DNA from: Dichotomocladium elegans
Taxonomy: Eukaryota; Mucoromycota; Mucoromycetes; Mucorales; Lichtheimiaceae
Assembly (NCBI GenBank): GCA_025716815.1
Contig: JAIXMN010000021.1
Coordinates: 62,001 to 126,000, forward strand
Direction of reading: 5' to 3'
Length of the DNA stretch: 64,000 nt
Shown here: piece after piece, positions 1 through 10,895 of the stretch
Position numbering within the stretch: position 1 is the stretch's first letter
How the letters are laid out: the number at the start of each line of letters is the position of its first letter
Notes under the pieces: model-generated
Database searches by the model: none
What the model saw: the letters and a program-made list of their open reading frames with translations, nothing else
What the model was told of the DNA's origin: nothing
Made by a program: the position numbers and the translations under genes

Positions 1-113
1 TTGCCGCAGCAGTGTCGCCGTATCTTTAAATTGCGGTGCCGCCGACGCATGGTGCACAAGGAAAACCTCGTTTTTAGTCTATTTTTGAACGACCTTTTGA
101 TTTCAAAGACGTC

Positions 114-2883
114 ATGGTGAACACTCGACAACCCGTCACCAAAGTATTTGTTCAATCGCTAAAAAAATACGATCTGCAAACCGACGCTGATTCAGTAAAT
201 AGCCAAAATCATCAGACGTGACCAATGTCAGGCAAGCAGAACTCCAGCAGTTGGAACGCCGTTACCGATCCAGCTTTCGTACGATAAGGTATGAAACTTT
301 TTTCGCGGAGGATGTGCTGTCACGATGCGATCGGTAGACTGATTATGCGCCCATAGCAAGGACGAGAAAAACACGGTTGTACGATTGGCTATACAGCCGA
401 GCGATCCTGATTTTCCCTACGAGCTAGACAACCTCCAAATTCAGCTTACGATCCCCGAGGAATACCCTGATCTACACTGTTCGCTAACTGTACTGAGCAG
501 CATTCCCAAAGGATTTGCCTTGTAAGCTTGCCAACAACATTTGGGAGGGAAACAAGCTGAATGGAGACCGAGCTCACAATGACCCTTCTCTTTGTATGTA
601 TATATATGTGATAGCAATGTTGAAAAGGGATATGAGGCCTACGCTAGCCAAACAAAGACAAGCCTCCTGCGTCAGATGAATTGGATCGATAAAAACCTGG
701 AGATGCTGTTGCAGCAGGAACCTGCAGCGACAATGCGGTTCATATCGGCCAAGTCTCCAACACAGTCAACAACACCTTCCCATAAATCGTCGGTACCACT
801 TGTCGCACCAGCGCTGCCGCAAGATTTTATCGAGGCAGTCTCCGGAGCGTCATCTCCCTCTTCATCAAAGCCCACCAATGAAGTTAAAAGTAAAGCCAAA
901 CCTTCATCGTTACCGTCCGCCACATCATCAGAGTCGGGCCTACAGAAATCCGAGCCTCCTGCTACGAAGTTCGACGTGACAGCAAAACCTTTCTATACGA
1001 CCGCCCAGCTCCAGAGCGCCAAAGAAAAGCGTGCGAAGGAACTTCGACAACTGGAGACACGGTTTCCTAATTCATACCGGGTTGCCAAGTAAGAACAACA
1101 ACAGTGGGATAGTTGAAGAGATGGAAGCAATATGCTGATTCTACTGCAGGGCAACGCACGGCGAAACTGTCATCGCACTCACTGTTTCCTTGACAGACCC
1201 TGATTTTGCATTTAAGGACTCTTTGGGCAAAGAGTTGAAGATCAAATATCATGTGCCGGATGAATACCCACTTCTCCCGTGTACGATTGAAATCGAGAAC
1301 AAAACGCTAAGCGAAGATGAATCCAGGTAAGAATTAGAGCGAGTACAATAGATGAATGTGTATAGTCTGATGCACATGACACAGGGACATCTCGTACGCT
1401 TTCGAGGACCACGTCCGCAGATCCAAGAGAACCCTCTTCCAAAATCTGAATTGGCTTAATACGCGTTTGGAATATATTTTAAAAAATCCGCAGGACCGGC
1501 CATGGCATGCTCCTGATAAACCTATAACGGCAGAATTTACAGGCTATAAGGCAGAGGTCAAGAGATTGTCCGGTCCATTGTTAAAGGTGAATGAAGAAGA
1601 ATCAAAAAAACATGTGATAGTTGTGGATGATCCTATGCTGGCACTGCCACCTGGCGTGAACCCCAGTGATATCCCGGAACCGAGTTCTGGGGAAATCTCC
1701 GCATCGAATGCTGAGGATGAAAGCAGCAGTGATGAGGAAGATGCCGACGAGAAGCCAGCAAAGGAGCCGACCAGGGATGAATCTTCCGAATCGACAGATC
1801 AACCTGTTACGCGCCGAGGAACTGAAATTCGGTTAATCGAACCACGGCTTGAGAATGTGTCCATCTTACGCTGTACTTCGCTCCACTTGGTTGTACGCTG
1901 CAACCGCTGCAAGACAACCGTTGACATTGAAAACATTGTTCCTAAAGACCCCATCGCCCCACAGACTAGCCAGGCAAAGAATGAGCGGTGGGTGAGCTGT
2001 CCAACTTGTACGTCCCTTATCGGTGTCAAGTTCTTTTCTGGTAAGTTCACAGATCGATATACAACGACTATAGTCGAAAACAATCACATGACCGTTCATT
2101 TATAGAATTGGTGCATGAAAATGCGTTTGTTGTGGGCCTATTACAATTGGGTGGTTGCACGGCATTTGATATTTTGCCATCCTCATTTTTGGGAACTTGC
2201 GCAAAATGTATGGAGGATTTCTCGAACCCTGTGCGACTTAGCCCACACGAACAACCGAGGCCAGCCTCGTGCTTTGCATGCCATGCTAGGCTGACGTTGG
2301 GGCTCAACGATTACAAATTTGTCAATGTCGGACAAGGCGGCGAACGGCTCCAGCCGGATGAGAGGCAGGTAGCTAAAGTTATGCTCAAGAAAAAGTCGAA
2401 GCGCGATAGGGAATTGCTGGTTGTTGGAGAGCCCCTGCCAGATCAAGGCATCTGTTCGCATTACCGCAAATCTCGGCGGTGGTTCCGGTTTGCGTGCTGC
2501 AACAAGCTCTATCCATGCGATGTATGCCACGACTCAAGAGAGGATCATACAGCGGAAATGGCGCGCAGACATGTGTGTGGACTCTGTTCTCGTGAGCAGC
2601 CGATCAAGCCAGCATGTGTCTGTGGACAAGAATTCGAAAGGAGCCACCAGAAGGGAGCGTTTTGGGAAGGCGGAGAAGGGGTGCGCAACAGGACATTGAT
2701 GAGCCGCAGGGTACGTACGAGTCGGACCAGAAAGGAATTGTGCGACGAGCAATTAATCGGGTTTTATGTGGATAGGACCCACACAAGCACAAGGGCCTTG
2801 GGAAGACGACGTCGAAGAAGCACGACCGAGTGGGTGCTGCGGCTAAGAAGAAACGCCAGCAGCAACAGCTGGAGCAGCAATAA
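114..2883 (+). CDS. CHY-type zinc-finger protein with two tandem RWD-like units
   Basis: Function: CHY fingers bind zinc and are found in redox or ubiquitin-linked proteins; the specific role here is unknown. Readable exons are about 216-288, 357-521, 615-1088, 1150-1326, 1385-2040, 2106-2710 and 2776-2883. Two repeated units each hold a helix (AELQQLERRY / AKELRQLETRF), an RWD/UBC-like sheet (IPEEYPDLHC / VPDEYPLLPC) and a helix (LLRQMNWIDKNLEMLL / LFQNLNWLNTRLEYIL). A region with C-x2-C pairs follows, then the CHY finger (ICSHYRKSRRWFRFACC, PCDVCHD, CGLCSREQPI, CVCG). The C-terminus is Lys/Gln rich. The start is uncertain: the ATG at 114 opens a plausible N-terminus, but its frame does not match the next exon unless a base is missing near the A-run at 205-208, so this could be an error, a frameshift or an unseen exon. 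Family assignment is firm; the 5' end is not. Confidence 0.8.
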
Positions 2884-3179
2884 AGGCAATTCGACACGAT
2901 GATGCAATTTAAGCTTTTTGATGCTTCTGGCTCCGAAAAGGGCCCCCCTCTTTGACCCAGCGGACGGATGGATTAGCAATAAAGGGAACAATGTGAGCTC
3001 CCCTACTTTTGTGCGGCTTTCCCGCCAAATTTGCTTTTACGGTTACCTTGGTTTTTCTGTCCGTGAATTTTTTACTTCACCGACTTGCTGATACTCCCTC
3101 TGTTTTTGCTTTCCCTTTACTCATTTGCTATATTTCCTCGAGGGCTCCCCTCTCCTAATATTATTTTCTTTCTTTCTTC

Positions 3180-4396
3180 ATGGCAACCGATTCATCTCTC
3201 TTGACAAACTCTGGCTTCTCGGTTGGTCCGACCGACTTTCGCATTGTACATCCTCTTTCCGCATCCCCTGCAACATCTCCATTTTACCCTCCAAACAGCT
3301 CCTCTCCGCCGCCATCACAGCAGCTGAGTAACAATGGCACCAGTAACACTAGTAACGCCGAAGATGTTACTACCATCTTTGTCGTTGGATTCCCCGACGA
3401 CATGCAGGAGCGAGAATTCCAAAACATGTTTACATTTTCGCCGGGTTTTGAGGCTGCTTCGCTTAAATGGCACTGCAAGGATCAGGACGAAGACTACAGC
3501 AGCAACGGCAATGGTAGCGGGGTTGCAACTACGACTTCGGCAGCCGTCGTGGGTGGCAAGAAACAAATGGTTAGAAATGGATCCTATTTTTCTTTTCCCT
3601 TTCTCTCTCTGTCCCTCGGTGGAATAAGATGGGTGTGCGAGTAGGTGCCTTATTTTCGGCCCCTGATGATTAATAGACCTCTTCCTCCGTATACACTCCC
3701 CCCCCCCAATTAGATCGGATTTGCAAGGTTTCGCACCCGGCTGGAGGCACTAGAAGCAGTTGAGGTGCTTAGTGGCAAGAAAATTGACACCGAAAAGGGC
3801 GCTGTCCTGAAGGCGGAAATGGCCAAAAAGAACCTTCATATCAAAAGAGGTTCCATCGTACCCGGCAGTGTCCAGGGCAGCAGCAGCAGTAGCAGCAGCG
3901 GCGGAGGCGGAGGCGGAGGAGGAACCTCCGCAACAGCAATGGCCGCTCAGGCAGCAGCAGCAGCACAGGCAGCAGCAGCAGCACAGGCCCATCAGCAAGC
4001 AATAGCAGCAGCGGCAGCAGCAGCAGCAGCAGCAGCGGCAGCAGCAGCAAATCACCATATTCATCCTTGCTCGTCAGAGCCAGGACAAGTAGGACCATCT
4101 CCACTTGGTATCCTGTCGAGAAAAATGAGCATGCATCATCATTCAGCCGCTTATGACACGTTCTCACCCTTGCCGAGCGACTTGCTTTCGCCATTGGAAT
4201 ACAAAGGCGACCCGTTCAACGATGCTCTTGTGTCAACTCCGACAACACCCTCTTTCAACGACACCTACTTCTCGCTCCGGTCACAATCTTTTGATGCGCG
4301 AAGTCCTAACCATGATCTGATTGTGTCCCCGCGTGCATTTAGCCTTTACCCGCGCTCTAACCGGATGAGCATGCATCCGCTGATGCCACAGCCTGC

Positions 4397-4430
<34 letters not shown>

Positions 4431-5054
4431 GACATAGATATGAATGGCAATGGCCATAGCAACAGCAGTACTAACGGTAATGGCATGGGAGGCAATAACA
4501 ACGACCCCTTTGGGCCGCTGGGCAAGGGACCGTCGGTTATTGAGCGCCACAATAGTATGAGCGCGGCTGTCGGATCATCGTATTTTGATAATGTTGACTC
4601 GCTTCTTGGGTCCCGGATGAGTTCACTATCCATTCATACGAGCGCCACCGCAGCAGCGACCGTCAGTCCCAGCACACCCACGCCCGATCATCTCCGTTCA
4701 CCGAGCCTTTCGTCGCCAAGCTATCGACCCAACCCGGCTGATCAGAACCCGCCGTGCAACACGCTCTATGTTGGTAACCTCCCTCCTCTCACGAGCGAGG
4801 ACGAGCTGCGCCAGCTGTTCAGCAAGTGCGCCCACTTTAAGCGTCTTTTGTTCCGAAGTAAGAACCAGCAGGGACCCATGTGCTTCGTCGAGTTTGACGA
4901 CGTGGCTTATGCGTCCCAGGCCATGAACGAGCTTCAAGGCTACAGTCTGAGCAATTCCGTCAAGGGAGGCATCCGCCTCTCCTTTAGCAAGAATCCTCTC
5001 TTCACAAAGCCGAACAAACAGCACAGCAAAGCTGACTTTGATCCGACAATGTGA
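3180..5054 (+). CDS. Scw1/Whi3-like RNA-binding protein with two RRMs
   Basis: Role by family: S. pombe Scw1 and S. cerevisiae Whi3 bind mRNAs and affect cell-wall integrity or G1 cyclin mRNA. Exons 3180-3569 and 3714-5054 give 576 residues. The first RRM begins at about residue 63 ([21 protein letters not shown]) and is cut by the intron inside its variable loop, resuming at [19 protein letters not shown]. The middle is low complexity: Ser, Gly, long Ala runs with Gln (about 3950-4050) and a Gln run at 4398-4430. The C-terminal RRM starts with [20 protein letters not shown] and contains [15 protein letters not shown]. Its ending SFSKNPLF is typical of Scw1/Whi3 RRMs. The start ATG follows a CT-rich leader. 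Long homopolymer tracts may vary in length between strains. Confidence 0.88.
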
Positions 5055-5195
5055 TAAGTATGCGTGTCTACATGTATTATCCCTTTTTTACTACCATCAT
5101 CCCATTTTTTGCACTCTTATCTTCATTCGCAGCAACTACACTAGTAAACTCACCTACTACACAGCACACAGAACATATACAGCATAACCCATGTA

Positions 5196-5208
5196 TCTCT
5201 CTCTCCTC

Positions 5209-5239
<31 letters not shown>

Positions 5240-5282
5240 TTGTGTGTGTGTGTCTGTGTGTCTCTGTCTGTCTGTCTGTCTC
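5196..5282. repeat. CT/GT/CTGT compound microsatellite
   Basis: Runs of CT, then TG, then CTGT units follow each other directly in the 3' flank of the Scw1-like gene. Confidence 0.9.
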
Positions 5283-5630
5283 TCTTACCGTCCTCCCCTT
5301 CTCTGAACTCCACTTCTTTCTTTACTCTTCTTTGTATTTTGTTTTCTTCGCATGATATCATCCTCCTTCGCACTGACATCTCAAAAATCGCACTCACACT
5401 TGCAACGTCACTTACCTGGATTGAAAGAGGACATGCCAAGAAGGGGATAAACAGATGAACAAAAATAACTTAAGGCCCTGGAAGGCCAATTTCCACTCTT
5501 GCCAATGGGGTCTTCTCTTCCGGTAATCGCCTGTTCTGTACTATTCTACATGGCAATGGACACCTCACCATTCTTTATATCTCTTCCATGTATTTACCTC
5601 CAACTGAATCCCACTTGGTCTCTCGTTCAT

Positions 5631-5653
5631 ACACACACACACACACACACACA
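5631..5653. repeat. (AC)n microsatellite
   Basis: About eleven AC units in the intergenic region. Confidence 0.9.
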
Positions 5654-6184
5654 GCTTCTAAGATCAGCAGGCAATCACCTTTTCTTTTCTCTTTTTCTTT
5701 CTTTCTCTCATTTTATATTTCTATTGAAGCAAATAAAATACAAACGAGGCTAATTCAATATCACACTGGACCGCCAGAGGTTACGTACTTTATGAAACCA
5801 CGACGCATAAAACCGTACGTACATAACGTTTAAGCTTAGCCTTTGTCGACTGCGCGGTCATAAGCGATGCTCTAGTGTTACACGAGACTGAGGATATACA
5901 GTGCTGTGCATGCTCCTATTACTGTTCGGTTTGAGCGAGAACTCGTCAAATGCAAGACAACTTCGTATTGCGGATGGCAGCGGGCGACAGATGTTGACTT
6001 GACGCGAAAATAAAGAAAGAAAGAACGGGAAGAGGGTTCAGGTGACGATGATGCACAGCGCCATCAAACACAGAGTTACATGTGGCATCTGCTCTCATAT
6101 GATTATGGTCTCTTGATCATCCATAACAGGTACACAAAAAAGCTTCTTCTAAAAAAAAAGAATAGGTTTTCTTCTTTCGCACCC

Positions 6185-6187
<3 letters not shown>

Positions 6188-6221
<34 letters not shown>
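6188..6221. repeat. (CT)n microsatellite upstream of kinase
   Basis: About seventeen TC units ending roughly 80 bp before the kinase ATG, so it probably lies in its promoter or leader. Confidence 0.9.
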
Positions 6222-6223
<2 letters not shown>

Positions 6224-6298
6224 AGTATAAACGTGTCCAAACTTCTTTCTGCTAGACGATAAACCCGCTCCTACTACCCCACGTTTGCAGACGGTACC

Positions 6299-8416
6299 AT
6301 GCTGTTTAAAACAACCCAGCGCCATATTGACATGTCGCTCGAGGTAAAAAATGCAAAAAAAAAAATATGGAGGGGTTCCATGATATCCACCAACCTTCTT
6401 CTCGAATACGGCGCGCACATTACACGTGCGCGCGCGCATGCTCACTCTCTCTTTCTTTCTCGCAACGTCTCAAGTGGGTTGATCGGTCGTATCTCGATCG
6501 ATTGTCATACGCCGACCTTGTTGATTTCTGTCAGGATCTCAATATTTCTGTCGACGGCGACAAACCCAGGCTCATTGATAACATCCTACGTCGGGTATAC
6601 ACATTCCCTTCAACCATCTTCAGCTATGCAGGACTTGAATCCTCATCCCTCGCCCCTCTAGAAAGAATGCACGGCGCCCGTTCCAGCGCCGGCAGCCGCC
6701 TGTCTCTCGGACGAAGACGACTATCTGTACAAATCTCATTTTGAACAACAGCAGCTGCTGGAGCAACAGCGGCTGGAGCTCATTTCGCGCGGGTTCTCGG
6801 TCTTGTTTCTCGGTGACAGCCCCGGCATGGCCATTCCCTATTACGAGCTCAACATCCGACGCCGTTTGGGCAGCGGAGGATTCAAGGACTGTTACGAAGG
6901 CGTTTACAAGGGCGAACCTGTAGCCATCGGCGAGCTTCGACTGGCTCAGTTTAATGAAATGGATCTTGCGGATATCAAGCACGAGATCCAGGTCCTGAAG
7001 TGAGTAATACATATGCATAATAAGAGGATAGGCTTTATAGAACAGACAATCGTTATTCTAGACAGCTGCGTCATGAGAATGTGATCAGATTCATCGGTGT
7101 CTGCACAGACCCGCAGCATCTGTGTATCATCACCGAGCTGTGCGAAAAGGGAGATTTGTTCGAGGTGATCCGCGGATACAAAAAGCCCAGCTTTTCCCAG
7201 CAGATTACCTACATGTATGACATTGCCTTGGGTGTCTCCTATCTTCATCAAAGAAGGTAAGCCGAGAGTTACGCCAATCGGAGTGCTGGACGAACAACAA
7301 CGTTGTTGCTCATGTGGTTCCTTACCCACCAGACCATCCATTATTCATCGCGTAAGCAAAACAAGACAGTCGACGGAGGGGCCAAGTTGTAGTCAGAGGG
7401 CGGGAGAAAAAAGAGGAGGAGGACTAAGTGCTACGTCTATGATTTTTTTTTTATGCAGGACCTCAAGTCAATGAACATTCTCGTATGTCACGGGCAACCA
7501 TCTGACAGTTCCATGACGGACAATTTCGGAAATGCATCTGACCACTGCACTCATTCACTCTTTTTCTCTCCCCCCTCTTTTTTTTTTAGATTACTCGGGA
7601 TGACCGGGCGAAGGTTAATGATTTTGGTCTGGCCCGCATTCGGCCCAAGGCCAACGCATTGATGCACACGCAATGTGGTACACCCAACTGGTAAAAAAAT
7701 GATAGAAAAATTACCTTCTGCAAACATGGCATACGTTCTTCTCCTGACTTTCACGATTTCGTGTGTCTGTAGGCAAGGTACCCAACTTGGAACTGCATGG
7801 TGAAGGATGCTGATAGTCATGCTTTATAGCGCCTGAATTCTGGTCCGAAAATCCCAGCTACACCGAAAAGGTCGATGTACGTATTTTATCCCCCCACCCC
7901 GGGCAACCCAACTGCGGTTACTACGGCTAGCACTGTTACAACGACTAAATAACTCCCTTCTCTATCCCCTCCCACATAGGTGTATGCATGTGGACTCATC
8001 TTTTGGGAGATCTTGACATGGAACGAATTTGGATATCCCTATCAAGGCAAGCAAGGCGGTTTTGGTCGTGTGTGTGTTTTTCCCCTTTACGAGTTCACTT
8101 ACCATATGGAATGGTCTCTCTCTCTCGCCTTCTCCCAACCACCTCAGGCCTTTCGGAACACGCCCTGTACGCCAGAGTCAGGAATGAAAACTGCCGCCCC
8201 CCGTTGATTAAGCTCACCGAGTACTGCCCACGCGACCTGCTCTTGCTAATCACGCACATGTGGGACGGGGATCCAGAAGTAGTAAGTCGAAGAAGCCATG
8301 GAGTCCTTTGCTTTTATATATCTCCTCCCCTTCCCGGGCCGACCTCATTCTTTTCTCATGATACATAGCGGCCGTCAATGACGCAAGTCGTCGAGAACTT
8401 GTCCAAATATTTTTGA
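6299..8416 (+). CDS. SAP-domain TKL-like protein kinase with WNK-like lysine placement
   Basis: Predicted Ser/Thr kinase. Exons 6299-6343, 6475-6594, 6662-6999, 7062-7256, 7333-7351, 7459-7482, 7590-7690, 7773-7777, 7830-7876, 7980-8046, 8148-8281 and 8369-8416 sum to 1143 nt (380 residues). Residues about 16-55 resemble a SAP motif (YADLVDFCQDLNISVDGDKP). The kinase domain begins near residue 118: glycine loop LGSGGFKDCYEG, HRDLKSMNIL, DFGLAR, GTPNWQAPEFW, YTEKVDVYACG and C-terminal RPSM. HRD, DFG and APE elements are present. The usual VAIK lysine is replaced by Gly145 (VAIGEL), while Lys130 follows Phe in the glycine loop, as in WNK kinases. The motifs around the catalytic loop look TKL-like. 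The intron after 8046 is best read as GC-AG; an alternative GT donor at 8059 adds four residues in frame. One exon is only 5 nt. Gene model is strong because frame and motifs agree across all junctions; activity is inferred. Confidence 0.85.
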
Positions 8417-8655
8417 GAACCAAGCTGAACGAGGACTCTCCGTCTTCATTCTCAACAAATACTATATATATATATATCACATGGACAGTTGAATAAAGCG
8501 GACGCACATGCATGTGTTGCGGGTTCCTGCAACAGCAATGAACAGCATTGTAACATCTTTTCCTTTTTTTTTTAAATCATATATTTCTTTGTGCGCGTGC
8601 GCGAGAGAGAGTATATAGAAAGATAAAAGACAGGAGAGAAGTAGATGGTTTGATC

Positions 8656-9924
8656 TTAGCGTCTTGGGCTGACACTTCGGCGGCTTCGGGAAGGCGGGGG
8701 TGAAATGCTCCTGCTCTTGCTGCGGGATGAATAGTCACGACTGTCATAGCTTCTGCTTCTGGAATACGAGCGGCCTCTGGAGTAGCTTCTACGGCGCGAG
8801 TAAGATCGGCCGCGCGGAGAATAGCTTCTCGAGCGCGAGCGCGAATAGGACGAATAGCGTCGACCACGGCGGGGTACGGGCGAGCGCGAGCGCGAGCTGG
8901 AACGAGAATACCTGTCGCGATAATAACGACCACCGCCCCTTCGGTTAGGCAACGGCGCGCGATTACCTGGGCGGCGGCTCCTGGGAGATTGTGGCGAGTA
9001 AGCTATATCATGCCATCCGAACGAGAGAGAGAGAGAGAGAGGATGACATTATATATATCAGCGTTGATCAGCACCTTTCGTCCTGCGCAATGTACTTACC
9101 TCGACGGCGGCGTGGCGGTGAGAGCGAGCCGCGGTAGCGACTGAGCGTCGTAGGTGGAGGCGCAACAGTTACATTGAGGTGCTTTCCATCCAATTGACCC
9201 TATATATAAGAAAAACGTTAGTAACCTAGCTTTCACAGCTGTTGACGAAATTGGATATATATCTCTTCGGACACTTGCATCATTCATATAGCCGATTGCC
9301 TTCTCCATCTCCTCCTTGGTTGCATACTCGACCGTAGCACGTCCGGTATTCGTGTTTACTACGGCATATGGTCAATTCACTGCATACTGAGAAAGAGGAT
9401 GGGTGTATTTATGCCATTGGAGCTGTCTTACGTTTTGCATTCATTGGAAAATCAATGTGCTTAATTGTACCATACTGGCCAAAAATCTCCTTGATGTGTT
9501 CAGCGGTTACATTGCGCGTCAGATTGGTGACTTCGACTGCATGGCGAGGTGGGGGAGGAGAAGCGGATCTGCGAGGCGACCGTGAACGAGGCGACCGGGA
9601 GCGCGAGCGAGGTGACCGGGAGCGTGAGCGAGACGAATACATGGGAGAGCGGGATCGAGAGCGGCTGTACGAAGGTGATCGACGACGGCGTCGAGGTGGC
9701 GACGGCGATCTCGAATAACGCGAGCGCGAATCAAGGACCCTATAGCAATATAGAATCAGCCGTTGCTCGTTGCATTTTCGAACATTGAAGGAATCAAAAA
9801 GGAGAGAGAGAGAGAAAGAGAAAAGAGCATATCGTCGCATTCTAGCTTTCTCTCGTTCATCCTTTTCCAATCGCCAGACGTCTTCTTTTATAATTACGAA
9901 AAAAAAGCGGGACTTTGCTTACAT
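8656..9924 (-). CDS. RNPS1-like SR protein (RS-RRM-RS)
   Basis: RNPS1 is a nuclear splicing activator and exon-junction-complex (ASAP/PSAP) component. The exons on the minus strand are 9924-9923, 9739-9432, 9358-9279, 9199-9100 and 9002-8656, giving 837 nt (278 residues). An N-terminal RS-rich region is followed by one RRM (HAVEVTNLTRNVTAEHIKEI, FGQYGTIKHIDFP, ATVEYATKEEMEKAIGYMND, GQLDGKHLNV), then an Arg/Ser-rich tail. The LTRNVT start and the domain order match RNPS1 better than other SR proteins. The start codon appears to be split, with AT before the first intron and G after it; there is no other in-frame ATG before the RS region. The intron at 9278-9200 is read as GC-AG (donor GCAAGT, branch-like TTACTAAC), which restores the RRM. 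It is divergent from the eL41 gene. Confidence 0.8.
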
Positions 9925-10288
9925 GTTTTGTTTCGTTTTGACGAAAAGTAAAGAAAGAAAAGGGAGAAAAAAGAAAAGGGCGCGAGTGTGCGCTTGGGTT
10001 TAGGGCTGCTGCTCTCGGATCTGTCGCTCCCTCTTTCTCTCAACCAAACCCCCCCCCCATTCTTACCCACCCGCCTTTCGCGTCTCGCCCACCTCTCCCC
10101 GCCCTCCCCCCCAAAAAAAAATAAAAATGCCAACCACTCCCCCACTAGATGGCTTCGCCCTTGCCCGCCCGCAATAGTATTGAATTTTTGCCCGTCACAG
10201 GCCGCCTCATCCCCAGCGTTCCCGGGCTTAAAGCTGGATGGGCCTCGCGGCCCACCGAGGATCTTCAGCTTCATTTCACTTGGAAAAG
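9925..10288. promoter_or_regulatory. Divergent promoter region between RNPS1-like and eL41 genes
   Basis: This 364-bp spacer separates two start codons pointing away from each other. It holds C- and A-rich runs near 10050-10130, and an open frame beginning at 10149 that would end on the eL41 start codon after splicing. Transcription starts cannot be placed from sequence. Confidence 0.4.
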
Positions 10289-10438
10289 AGTAAGTGCCAT
10301 CCATCCATCCATCATCCATCCATCCTTGGGTCACATCCTAACGCGGCCCTTCCTTTGTTAGTGAGAGATAAGTGGAGAAAGAAAAGACAAAGACGTCTCA
10401 AGGCCAAGAGAAAGAAGATGAGAGCCAGAAGCAAATAA
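10289..10438 (+). CDS. RPL41: 60S ribosomal protein eL41 (25 residues, start codon split by intron)
   Basis: eL41 is the smallest eukaryotic ribosomal protein, a single basic helix at the subunit bridge. The second exon (10362-10438) encodes RDKWRKKRQRRLKAKRKK followed by MRARSK and TAA, matching the family over its whole length. No in-frame ATG lies in this exon; splicing of a GTAAGT...TTAG intron (10290-10361, with CTAAC near its end) joins the A at 10289 to TG, making ATG. The CDS is therefore one base plus 77 bases. Length equals the universal 25 residues. Gene finders with a minimum length will miss it. The only doubt is the exact upstream exon extent. Confidence 0.93.
   Translation, partial: SKCHPSIHHPSILGSHPNAALPLLVRDKWRKKRQRRLKAKRKKMRARSK
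10297..10325. repeat. CATC tetranucleotide repeat inside the eL41 intron
   Basis: CATC units repeat with one interruption just after the donor of the eL41 intron. Confidence 0.85.
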
Positions 10439-10895
10439 ACGAATCGCCTCCGCTTGGTGTCGTTAAAATGCACACTACTCACATACACACGCGCTCAACT
10501 CGTCATCAACGCAAGCGTTGCTGAATGGCAATAAAGCATTTATCCATCTCTCTCTGTTCTTTTTCCTTTCTTATCAGGGGTCGAGTTACCATTCTTTTTT
10601 GTTCAGTGTTGATTCTCCGCGTATGCCGAACGCGTTGGACGCGTGTGGGGATAGGCGTATTACCCACATATAACATGTGTATATACACGACTAACCGCGG
10701 GGGTTGCGCATATGCATGCTGTTCAGGGGGAATGTTGGATGCCTTGTTGCAGCCCGGTGGGAAAAGGGCTTTGTTGTGTGTGGAGAATAAGGGGCAAAGC
10801 ACCCAATCTCATCTGTTTGGGTTTGCCACATCCTCCCCACCTCTCACTTTTTGTTTCCTTACACTGTTATTTTTGTTGACTTCCCTACCATCTCA

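Larger units (their letters stand above)
5055..6298. other. Intergenic region with microsatellites
   Basis: No convincing gene. It holds the 3' flank of the Scw1-like gene and the 5' flank of the kinase. Three simple repeats lie here (5196-5282, 5631-5653, 6188-6221). Short open frames in this stretch are made almost entirely of repeat-encoded Ser/Leu or Thr/His and have no domain. Confidence 0.6.

Noticed and set aside
9279..9358. GT donor at 9274 for the RNPS1 RRM intron
   Set aside because: It gives the wrong phase into GQLDGKHLNV; the GC donor four bases upstream restores the RRM.
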